Below are positions 23,563-40,900 of a DNA stretch of 64,000 nt, in pieces. The notes beneath the pieces were generated by a model that ran no database searches, was not told the DNA's origin, and worked only from the letters and a program-made list of their open reading frames with translations. A program made the translations under genes and the position numbers. This DNA comes from Pagrus major (Eukaryota > Chordata > Actinopteri > Spariformes > Sparidae): NCBI RefSeq assembly GCF_040436345.1, contig NC_133235.1:18562660-18626659 (forward strand). Direction: 5' to 3'. How positions within the stretch are numbered: position 1 is the first letter of the stretch; each line of letters begins with the position of its first letter.

Positions 23563-24545
23563 TCTCTATTATATGAACTTGTTTGTAATTATTTGGAATT
23601 TATTAATTGCAAGTGATTCTATTTTACCCATAATCAGTGCTAAAATACATTTTAGTTAATTTCTTTTTCAGGAAATTAAATAAAGCGTCACCTAAATTTG
23701 TGAGATTGACAGCAGGTGGCGTCATTTGCGTATCATCCCGCAAGATTTTGACTTTAAAAATCAGTTTCAAAGGCCCACCTGCAAAACGAAACTGACTTCT
23801 GTGAAATTGACACGGGGGGTCAGGCCGGGTTAGCAGCAACACCAAAGCCACCACGTAAACTGTGTTCATATGCTTACCGAGAGCATTTACCGATGACTAA
23901 CAAATTGGAGTTGCCAAGTGTTAAATACTTTTACGTATTCTGATAGTTTTAGTTGAATTACTTTGTTGCCTCACTAACATGTCACTCAAAGACAAGATCC
24001 TCACATGGGGAAGTGCCTTGACATTCAATTTTATGACATCTTTCTCATGGGCAGAAGTTGTTTTCAGACTCTTGCCACAGGGGTGTTTACTGGAGCACGA
24101 GACCAGTTTATTGGAAATTGTCCCTCTCTTTGGCCAAATTATTGCATGTGTTTTGTCTTGATTCCTTAGTTGTGACTACATTGGCCCATTTTGGTAGCGC
24201 TACCAAACAGTATGGCGGAGGGTGATGACGACAACACGTGTCTTTATGTGCTGAGGACAAACAAAGATCAATAGATAGGGCTGGTTGATCTGAACTTCTT
24301 GCCAACCTGTGTGCTTCACGGTGGCACTTCTACTTGTCTTAGAGTCAACTTTAACTTACTATGTGCAATTTGAGCTGATGGATACACCGCGCAGATCAAC
24401 CTCAAAACACAATCTAAGCCAATGGTTTGGAGTGATGCCTATAAATGTTGTTTCTTCTTCTGTTTACTATATGAAATGTGTTATTTTGCGCTGAGTTTAC
24501 TGAAGAATACATTTTTAAAAAACAAATAATGTGAATGTTTACAGT

Positions 24546-24943
24546 ATATGGTTTAGGTTTTTTTTTTTTCTGCTACTCTCCAAGAAAATAATGACTTGTG
24601 GGCATTTTGATTGAGATAAAATAAAGCACAACAATTTTATCGACTCTGGAATGATTTGATCACAAAAGCACGACACGACCATCAAATACTGAAACTTTCC
24701 AGGATAAAAAACAACAAAACAACAAATCTAAATATTGCTTTGACAGGATTCGGACTGAATTCACCTTAAATAACGGCTTTATGTGTTTATGTATTAGCAA
24801 ATGAATTAGATATATTATTGTATAAAGGTAAATATGTGCAAAATGATTCTCCACCTCCTAAAGGATGATGTTTGTCTACATGTTTAGTTGCTTTTACCTT
24901 CAATCAAACTGATTAGGCGAGTCTACTTGAAGAAAATCACCGG
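24546..24943. repeat. Duplicated segment H, copy 1
   Basis: Ordered matches with 26848-27097: TATGGTTTAG; TACTCTCCAAGAAAATAATG; an ATTAGCA(A/G)AT(G/A)AATTA word; and ATCAAACTGATTAGGCGAGT with the following CTACTTGAAGAAAA. The copies are in the same orientation, about 2.2 kb apart, and diverged. Confidence 0.6.
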
Positions 24944-25389
24944 TTTAAATTACATTTGGCCACGAGGCCTTACTCAAGATGAGACTTTCATAAATCTATC
25001 TTTCACTTATCTATTGATGTGTAACAGTGAAGGATCTTTCAATAAGTCACAAAATAAATGAAATCATGGTCAAAATAATTCTCAAGGAAACCATGGTACC
25101 CACCATAAATGATCAAGCAGTATATATAAAGTGTTAACCTTCTGTTAGCATTTCTTTTCATTTCATGAACATTAAAACAGTTTGGTAGGAAACATATCTG
25201 AACACAAAACATCCTTTTAACAAACGTCTCATAGTGGTGCTTTTTGATTAAACTGCATTCTGCACACTTGATAGTCACTTAAAGCTGGGATGTTAGGTCA
25301 TGTCACACATAGCACTAACAACAGATCATGCATGGTACAACAGGAAGCAGTTTTTGGTCTTTGAAACACACAAAAACATGTTACATTTA

Positions 25390-26095
25390 ATGAGCTGTAC
25401 TGGATCCAGCTATTTGTGGCAGACAGGTCAAACAAATGCACAACCGTACGGATGGATCATTTTCTTCACCCATGTTTTTGTTGTACTCAGTCACAACAGA
25501 AGGTCTAGGCTCAGTAAAATGACGCTTCTCTTTCGATGACCATCTCATGCAGCTGTCCTGGGGCACTATCCCATGGACACTGGAGGCCATCAGAACTGCC
25601 TTATTGTCCTGCCACTTTGTCACTGCAACCTCTGATGGTTTCTCTTCCTCCTGTACCTCTTCCTAACTTTTGTAGCTTGGTGTCATCTGTCATCTTTGAC
25701 TTGCACAGTGCAGGGATTGTGTTTTTCATAATGGTCCCTGTTCGCAGGAGACCAGGACAGTCTCTTGTTCCTCTTGCAAGAGACTGTGCCATCCGAGCGA
25801 CTGCATTCCCTCCGATTCCCAGCTTCTGGTCAATGTATCCTGGCCCTTGTGGACTTCAAAATCCAGCACCAGACCAGATCAACTCGACAGCCTAGCTTAC
25901 ACATTGCTTCTTATCCATAATAAAGGATGGTGGATGTCATCATTTTGACTCCTCACAAACTGATGTGTCCTCATCTGAGCTTTCACTTTCCCGCTCTACT
26001 GTCTGGTCCTCCTCCACCTCATCTCCTGACAGCTCAAAGTCTGACTCCCCTTCCACTATTGAGTGCTCTACCCCTGGAGCCACAGCCGCCTGCTG
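25390..26095 (-). pseudogene. Decayed piggyBac-type transposase (PGBD-like) relic
   Basis: Read on the minus strand in several broken frames. An acidic N-terminal piece (ELSGDEVEEDQTVERESESS) of the kind that precedes PGBD transposases is followed downstream by [37 protein letters not shown], the DDE-domain block that precedes the usual MGGVD. Here the residues after MG read EEND, so the conserved catalytic Asp context is lost. Stops and frameshifts separate the pieces, so no functional product is expected. The family call is from motif recall only. It lies between duplicated segments H1 and H2, downstream of rgs20 and of tcea1's 3' end. Confidence 0.65.
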
Positions 26096-26847
26096 TTAAA
26101 ACGATTGTACATTTCTAAAATCTTATGAAATTGAAGTTAAGACTCCTACATTGAAGAAACTATTTGATTATTAGCAATAGAAACATCATATCTGCAAAAA
26201 AAAATGATCACGCCATAAAACGTGACAAGCTGGGATGGCAGCCATTTTGAAGAGAAAGCATTTGTCCCTGATAGCCAGAAAGCCCAGGATGTCCTCTAGT
26301 CTAGAGTCTAGAGTCTAGACAACAGTCTGACTCAAATAGATTGCATGAATGGTGCTTGAGTTAGAGGTCTCAGACTCATGTCCCACACAGAGGACAAAAA
26401 TGAATTCCCGGGTCTTAGGAGGTTAAGAGAAGAAAAAATATTAAAAGAAAAAAGGTTTGAATTTAGTATTATTTCTGATGAAGGAAAGCAAATATTAAAA
26501 AAAAAACATGAGGGTTAAAGTGAATTAGTGTCTCGGTAAGCACAGGTTGCATATGAGTGTTATGCAGGTCAAACAGAGAGCGACCTTCCCTTTTCACCTT
26601 GTTTCATTTTAATAGTATTTAGAGATTTGGAGAAGTAAAACTATTCAGTCATTCACAAAAAGGAAAAATAAAGAAAACAAATATGTTTGTAATAAATAGG
26701 CTTGTTTTGGTTTGTTTTATTTCTCTTATTCCCAACACTCAGCTCAAGGACCACTGCATATCAGGATGATGTTTGCAGAAAGTATTATGAGCTTTTCCCA
26801 AAAGAGGCTGAACACATAGCTCCAGGATACAGAAGTCCCCACCACTA

Positions 26848-27097
26848 ATGGTTTAGTTCCTTATTCTTTTACTCTCCAAGAAAATAATGACGCATGATAT
26901 AAAATCACAACATGAAGCACTAAAACTTTCCTTATTTTTCTACCAAATATTGTCCTGATGGGATTTTTTCTCACGGGACTTTAACCTTGAAGGGTTCTAC
27001 ATGTATTAGCAGATAAATTAAGGAGGGCGTTTGGCCAAAATATGAGGGGCTTTCTCCATCAAACTGATCAGGTGAGTCTAGTTGAAGAAAAGCACCA
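26848..27097. repeat. Duplicated segment H, copy 2
   Basis: Diverged direct copy of 24546-24943, including ACTCTCCAAGAAAATAATGA and AACTGATCAGGTGAGTCTAG. It flanks the piggyBac relic on the other side. Confidence 0.6.
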
Positions 27098-27599
27098 ATT
27101 CGTGTTGCTCATGAGAAGCTGACGAACAGAGCAGTGAGGCATAAACAGACAGTAGAACTAATGACACATATTCAGGACACAGCTATCGAATTAGTCGTTA
27201 TTAGATGACGTTGTAGCCATGCAGCCTTCCTCAGAATCAACTATTAACTGGCTTGTGTGACTGGTCTGGGTTTAGTGTGTGTGTGTGAGTGAGGCAGCAT
27301 GACTGCTCGTCAACAAACGAGTGTTTGCACCTGGCAATTAAAAAAAAGAAAAACCTCCAGAAAAGGGAAACAATTGTGTGTCTCCTCTGGTTCAGCCAAT
27401 GAGATCATCCTGTCCGTGCTCAGATTAATATGCATACACTAGCATTCACTTTGATGTGATGAATATTGCACCAAAAACAAATGTATACTCCTCCTCCTCC
27501 TCCACACACACACAGTTTGTCCTCTCAGATCCTTAATTGCATTAATATAATGCTCAAGATTCATATAACCAGGAGAGACTGAAGACAACTGAAAAGCAC

Positions 27600-27996
27600 T
27601 TCTTTTTAATCAAATGGATTACACTTTATTGGGAAATTAAATAAAACAATGCAATGTTGTGAGGGGAAAGCAAAACAACATTGTCCCAAGTGTTAAAACT
27701 ACATATAAAAAAATGCAGATAAAAGAGAATGAGACGAGACTGATCGCATATATCTGACAGTGAGAAACAACTAATAACAATAGTAAAAGATCTCGGGAGA
27801 AGGGTGTCGAGGGACTGACAATGAGCTCAATCTATGAACAGGATACTTTATTCAAACGGTAACCGCAGTGGCATCTTCTTATGGCATGTTGTGCTCCATG
27901 TACCACAGAATGCAAAGCTCCAATCGGTTGCAGAGAGACAGAACCTGGTCCAGGAATTTTGCTACTTGTCTGAGTGTCGTGGAAATGCCTGCAGAC
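27600..27996 (-). other. tcea1: tcea1 3' UTR
   Basis: Sequence downstream of the tcea1 stop on the minus strand. AATAAA-type signals on that strand (TTTATT on plus) occur near 27848 and near 27628; either could end the transcript. Confidence 0.5.
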
Positions 27997-33934
<5,938 letters not shown>

Positions 33935-36900
33935 GTTGACTGATGTGGTGGAGTCCAAAAATCAGGACAAAATGGGAAAGAAAATCCGCGACAAAGACCA
34001 CGCCACTAAAGTAAGAGCAGCGGCGGCGTCTACGGACCGGGACCGCACTGAACCTCCGCTGTGTAGCAGACCCGACTAGCTGATGCACGATGAGCTCAGG
34101 GGGAGTTAATCGAGACTGAACACGAGAGTCCCGTGAGAGCTGTGAGAGAAGTGAGTGTTCATCACCCAGTGCATTAATCAGACACGATGACACATTTTTA
34201 TAAATACCGTGAAACACGTCTGTTTCTTTCCCTAGTTCTGTGCAAACATCTGTCCTCCTGTAACCAAAACAAAGCCTCCATTTTGTCAATATCGCTACCT
34301 GTCGTTAGATGGCGCCAAAGTGCGACTTACATCTTCACCTGGATCAACAATGGACTCCTGGAGGAAACCTCTCAGGTTCACAAATAAGTGTTTTGGTTTA
34401 GTATTAGTATTTTATGGTATTATATATCATTTTTTGGGGGGTGGGACTGTTAAATACATTAACTTGGGTGTCTTACACAATTTTCTGATTATACATGAGC
34501 TGCTTAATCTAGAAAATTATCACCCAATTAATCAATAATGAAAATAATATGCTAATCATTCGCTGCACTTCACGAGGGACCATAACTAACATTCACTAAA
34601 CAAGAAGAAAAAGCAAAATCATTGTATTTTTGTTCAGATGGTGATCTGATCTTTGCTCCCTAACCGATGTCTCCCAGCGGTCCAAAGGTCCTGTGGTAGC
34701 TGCGTAAACACAAACTCTCTGGCTAGCTGCACGGCTAACTGAGCTAACAGTAGCTACAGTCATAAACAGAATACAGTTAGCAGCAGTTAGCTACTCTGGT
34801 GATATGCTCCCTCTATTTATTTGGAATAAATTCAACAGTTGGCCAATCTTACATATTGTACCTTTTAAGGGGTAAAAAATAGTATTAATTTATTATTTAT
34901 TGTAATTAACAGCCTCAGAGCTTCTGACCTTTGGTGAGACTTGTGGACTTTGATGAAGGCAGATCCAACTTGTGACCTTTGAGTAACTGGAACTAGGCCT
35001 CGATGATGGCCCACTGTTCATCCTATACTGCATTTATGTGCCACCGACTGACTCGCTAATTTGGATCTTACTAATCCAAACAGATCAGCATGTGACATAC
35101 CACCCACTGACTGAAGGTTAGGCAATCACTGCAAATGATTTGAGCAAAAAAATGTAACATGCTGCTGATGGCAGTACAAATATGATCCTGTGTACATTAA
35201 AAAGGGCAAAAATGTGAAATACTGTGCCAAAATCCGTATTATTTTTCATCAATTAACAAGATGTATTGGTAACAAATAAAAAAAAGTATTAATTAAGCTT
35301 GTATTTCATGCTTGTCCGCACTTTGAACAGATGATGCGATAAACATTTCCTCATATTTCTCTCCACAGGTCCTTCCTGTGTAGGTCAAATGGTCTCCATC
35401 TACCAGGACGCTGCATGTGCGTGTGGGAGGTATTAGCAGCTTTTATTCAGTCAGAGGCAGCTGGTAATTGGCATGCTGTCTGCAAACAGCACTACAGTGA
35501 CACAGCTCTCACCCCATTGATGCAATTATATCATTAGCCATTGAACAAAATTTAAGTCTACAAACCTGAGCCTTCCATGTGTGCATACAAAGCTGCAGTA
35601 TTCCTCGAATTATGGTCAAAATTCTTATTAATTAATATCTCCAGGATATTCAACAGGTGCAAATACTGATGCACTGTGTGTTCGGAAATCTGATGGTGGA
35701 GTTTCAATACCTGCTGTGAGGTAAAAGTGCTCTCTTAAGACCTTATTTTCCCTCATGCTGTCAGCAAGTGCGCAAAATCTTTAACCTAATCCCTATTAGG
35801 CTTCTCAAATCTGATTATACGGGCTGCCTGCAAATGAGAAACAGTCCCAGCCACCTGTGGTATCTGTTTGTAGCAGTGAAGATTTACTAATATCATCTGA
35901 CCTGGAGCGTTCATGTTCCTAAATGAACTTTCACCACCTTCTTCATCATTTAAATGTCTATTTTGGCACTGGCAAAGCCTTTTACTCTACAGTTACTTTT
36001 TCTGTTAGTGCAAATGGCGGGTGAGAAGTTTACAGCCAACGAGGCAAAGACGGCTTCTGGAACATTTCCTTTTTGTCTTTTTTTTGCAGTGCAGATTTTC
36101 AGTCTTCTCTGGGGCAGTTCCTCTGTGTTTTTTATTTGTGACCTTACCATGATATGCTGATCAAGTGTGAGCAAAGATTAAGCAAATTGGCCATGATGTT
36201 GCATGTCCTAAAATAGCCCTCGAATGCTTCTGAGAGGCTTTGACCTGCGCTCGGAGGAATACCGGATGCACACTTTCTGTTGTTTCAGGCTTTATATTTC
36301 AGGTGAAATGTGAGATAAATACGGTAAGTCTTGTTCATTACATTTCTGTTGACATGTTTGTTTACCAATCCGTTGTTTTCTTGAGTATCTAAGTGTCTCA
36401 TTAGTTGATATGTGTCCGGTGTGTACTATGGCTTTTGTCTGTCATTGTATACAGCCTACATCTAGTTAGACTTGTGTAGTCCACAGTAGAGCTGTGGGTT
36501 ATTATTGTAACAATATTGATGTGGAATCTGTTTTGAAACAAAGTTCCTCACACTGATGCTTTATTATAGACTTATCAAAGTTATGAAACCTTTATAGCAG
36601 CCTACACAACAGAGGCATTGTGCTTTATTTAGGTCTACTGACATTTTGCAACTATAATGTCAACTACACCCATATTATCTCAGCTTTTATTGCATTTGTA
36701 TAAGTGTTTTTAGCTATTTATGATGAACCTGATTGTTTAGAACATGCAGAACATAGAGATGGACAAGTGGGTTGTTCTGCAGAACTGGTTCGAAAAGTGT
36801 CCAAGGACATTTAAACATGGCTTTCCCGCCTTAATTACTCGTCATCATTGGAATCCATTGCAACTGAATTCATCTTTAAAGAAACACAATGTAAACGTGT

Positions 36901-37968
36901 TGAATGTCATTCCCAGGTCATTAAATACTGAGGCATGGGTTTGTGACAGACCGTAGCAACCCCTAATCAACAATCTTTCCCCGGAAAGTCACATTTTGTT
37001 GCTTTAACCCTCAAAGACCTAAAACAATTTTTGTGGTGCCTCACTTTCCTGTATTTATTTTGTTTTTCCTACCCTTTTCTAATCATCTGCAGCCAAGTGC
37101 GATACCTCATTTGATTCAAGGGAACCTCAAGTTTCAGTCTGGCTCATTTAAAGTCCCAAATTTAAATTTGCTTTGTCTGAGAATAGATGAATTTACCAGA
37201 ATTATCAAAAACACCAGCCAAAATTTGTTTTTGATTTTTACTGTGAACCTCAGAAAGTTTAGCTTTTTTTTTTTAAATGTGCCCCTGAATGCCCAGAAAA
37301 GACATGTGTGATGCCACTAAAAAGCAGAGAAACTCACTATACATGAGTTTTTAAAGCATATGGATTGGATTAGTAGTTCAAAAGTTATTAAACATTTTTG
37401 AACAATAGTTACTTTTAGCTGCCGCCGGCTGTCTCGGTCTTTGAGGGTTCAATTTACCGCAGCTTTTCTGTGTGAGAAGGCAAACTACAAACTAACAAGT
37501 GTATGTGTAACTTTATGATACTCAAAAGACAGTTTTGGTGGAATACCACTTCTAAAGTAAAACTTAAAGATATACTGTAATATGTAACATTTCTGCATTA
37601 AAATGTGTACTTAACCTTTCCAGTAATGTTTAAACCCAGAAAAATACGTAATGTGTTCAAGGTAACAGTGCCTCGACTTTGGTCGGCTGTCGCTATAATT
37701 TCCACGAGAGAGTGAAAGTAAAGAAGTCAGCAAATGAGACTAAACGTAACAGTAAAGTAACATAAAGTAAAACTTCAAAACATTACTTTGTCTGTGAACA
37801 TTTCTGCCTGAGTCCTGTTCATGAGATAGGTCCCATGCTACTTACATCTTTTGTTATGATTGAGAGACCCCTAGCCCTAAAAATGACATACTATGCATTC
37901 AGCATAAATTGAATGTAACTGCAGTAACAATTGACCACCCTTCTCTTGCTCTCTGCTTTCTTTCTAGC
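33935..37968. other. tcea1 5' region, spacer and rp1 upstream region
   Basis: 33935-34150 is the GC-richer 5' UTR/promoter of tcea1 (minus). A family G repeat lies at about 34700-34872. OTX/CRX-type cores occur at 35071-35077 (CTAATCC), 35786-35793 (CTAATCCC) and 37367-37372 (GGATTA). A GTAAGT at 36324 could be the donor of a non-coding first exon of rp1, but nothing else marks that exon. No other coding is supported. Confidence 0.4.
34700..34872. repeat. Repeat family G, copy 1
   Basis: Shares GCTAGCTGCACGGCTAACTG (34722-34741) and a right end GGCCAATCTTACATATTGTA with the copy at 60929-61082. Confidence 0.6.
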
Positions 37969-37980
37969 CACCTCCACACC

Positions 37981-40900
37981 ATGAGCACCACACCGGTCCA
38001 GGAGCCACCTGCCCAGGAAGTGTCCTCTGGCAGTGGGCAGACGTTACCCTCCCGACCCTTCCAACCAATCTCTGATCCCTCGGCTTCTAAAAGAGTATGC
38101 TTCTTCAAAAGCGGTGACTATAAATTCAGTGGGCATCGCATGGTCGTCAATGCCCGTACATTCAAGACATTCGATGCCCTGCTGGACGCTCTGTCAAAGA
38201 AAGTGCCTCTGCCCTTTGGAGTGAGGACCATCACCACACCTCGTGGGACCCACCTGGTTAAAGCTTTAGATGACCTACATGATGGGGGATCATACGTGTG
38301 TTCTGATCAGAGACGTGTGAAGCCGTTAAACTTAGAAGAAGTGAACCGGCGGCAGGTACCGTGGAATACCACCAGGCCCTTTAGCGCCGGGCGACGAAAG
38401 CGTCAAGGACTCCAGTTTGGCAGAAGGAATGAAGACGCCAACAGGCCAGCTAAGGTCACTGAGAGGGTGGCAGTACGGACACCTAAGAAACTTGTGGTCA
38501 TCAACAACAGGGATCCCACTGTGAAACGCACAATCGTGTTGCAGAGAAGAACAGCGCCAACATTTGACGCTTTACTGGATTACCTTTCCCAGATCCTGCA
38601 GTTCTCAGTGCTGAAACTCTTCTCGACAGATGGCAGAAGAGTAAGTAATTGGCAAACTGAAAATGGAGGTTAAAGCTAGTTCAAGGCAACTCCTGAAAAT
38701 ATTTGAAGATGCTTGTTTTGTGAAAAGGGTAGCTTTATCTGATCTGTATATGTGCTTACGAAAATGTGAAATTTTGGAAAACACACATTCGCTTTTTGCC
38801 GAGAGTTAGAAGAGAAGATCAATACCACTCTCACCTCTGTCAGTTCAATGTGAAGCTCGGGCTAGCAGCCTGTTAGCTTAGCTTAACACTGAGAATGGAA
38901 ACTAGGCCATGAGTGGAGATTTCAGTCACTGCACCTGGAAGAAAAACTCCCAACAAACCATCCACCATTAAACCACAAATTGTTTTTCTTACACTTTGGT
39001 TTTTGTACTGATTAAACAATCAGATGTATTACAAAGGGCATGAAAATAGGTATACTTATATAAGTACACTACATTTATACTATGAGTATTTGCAATTTAG
39101 TATACATTTTTAGTAGTACACTTGTATGAAATTTACAATACACTTACAATAAAGTACACTTTATAAAAGTACAATGAAATACCACTTAAAGTATTGCAGA
39201 ATTAGTACATAATTGTTAGTAAAGTGAAGTTGAACTTAATGACGTCTATTTTTTAAGCACACTTTTTAAAATACATTTTAAATATACCTTAAATTAAGCA
39301 CAAAAAGTAAAAGTATACTTGTAATAATTTTGTGTACTTGAATTTTATTTATAATACAATAAAATATACCATTTTTTTTTACCTGGGACCTTCAGACAGA
39401 GCCAGGTTAGCTGTTCCTCCTTGTTTCTAGTCTTTATGCTAAGCTAAGCTAACTGTCTGCTGGCTCCAGAAGGTATGAGAGTGGTACAGATCTTGGCAGA
39501 AGTCTTTCTAAGAAAACAAAAGTATTTAAAAAAAAATTCATTTCTCTGAAGTCACAGTGAAACAGAATTTAGAGCATATTTAGCTTCAGTAATGTGACAT
39601 ATTTCAAAATATGTGGTTTAGGTACTACTAGTTACTGGAAATCTGAAGGATTTGCTTAGATTCTGATCTTTGGACGGCTTAAAGTGGCCGTGGTTTAATG
39701 TGGAGTGTTCACCTCCACCCACGCCTCCCCCACCTGTATTGTTAGGTGAGAAGGAGGACGGGGCTGTTTCACATAAATAACAAAGCACAACATTTAACCA
39801 GACAACAAAACCAACACACCAACATATGTTCCATCAGGCATCACCAATAAGTGACTGCTGTGCGTCAATTAAATCACTCCCTTTAGCATTAAGGGCTTAG
39901 TCTACCCAGAAACGCTGAGGCATACTTAGAACTCAAACTCAGATATATTTACTGCCCCCAAGTTCAAGGTGGGTCATCAACAGTATTCTTCGGTTTTACA
40001 GGAAAACAAGCTAATTTTGATAGAAAAAGAAGTATTAAAAAATAAATTCTTGACACATATTCAGCATGTCACAAGAGATAAATAACCAAAAACAACAGCA
40101 ACAGAAGATCAGACCTTGGAAAATGATTTTTCATTTCACTTTACTTGGTAAAGTATTTCAAATGTGGAAATGTCTTTGTGACTTTTCAACCATGTCGTGT
40201 GAATCTGTAATACCTCTGCTGTTGTCCTTGGATATAGTCTCTGTCTCTGGATACTTAAGGTTAAATTAAGCAAAGGTATGTCTGGGTCACACGATTATAG
40301 GACGTGAGGCTGAAGAAAGCTGTCGGCAGACACACACAAACATGGATCTATGTAGCAGAAGTACACCATTTCACAAATAACTGTTGTAGGCATAATTTTC
40401 AGTCAGAAATCAAGGTCTTTACCCTGTTACTTTACACACTGTAAGTATTTCCAGAAGAGCTAGGATGTAAGGTGCTACCAGAATCTCTACCCCCTGGTGA
40501 GTTATCACTCCTTAATCCCTCTTTCCACGTGTCCTCTAACAGCAATAGGCTTCCTGTTAAAGGTCACGAGGTCGGAGAACCTTTAAGTGCATCTTATTCC
40601 TTCATAGAACGGCCTCGTCATCTGTGATCTTCGGTCTGTTTTAGGAAGATATGAGGCCCAAAGAAATGTCAAGTGTACATGCGATCATGCAAATTTAAAG
40701 TCTCTTTTTAGTTGACATATATATTTTGACATGGTTGCAACAACTGGAAAGTGACAATTGTGATGAAAGGTGTTTCTGCTCCTCTTTCAGGTCGATGGTC
40801 TTGCAGCACTGATCCTGTGCTCTGGAGTTGTTGTGGCAGCGGGCAACGAGCCATTCAGATTAGGAAACTACAGTTTTCACAGAACAGGCCAGATGGCACA

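Larger units (their letters stand above)
21897..24640 (+). other. rgs20 3' UTR and downstream sequence
   Basis: No further coding. A C-rich then T-rich stretch follows the stop. Candidate poly(A) signals AATAAA are at 23679-23684 and 24620-24625; no nearer one was seen, so the UTR length is uncertain. It contains a family A repeat (about 23045-23562) and a TA microsatellite. Confidence 0.4.
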
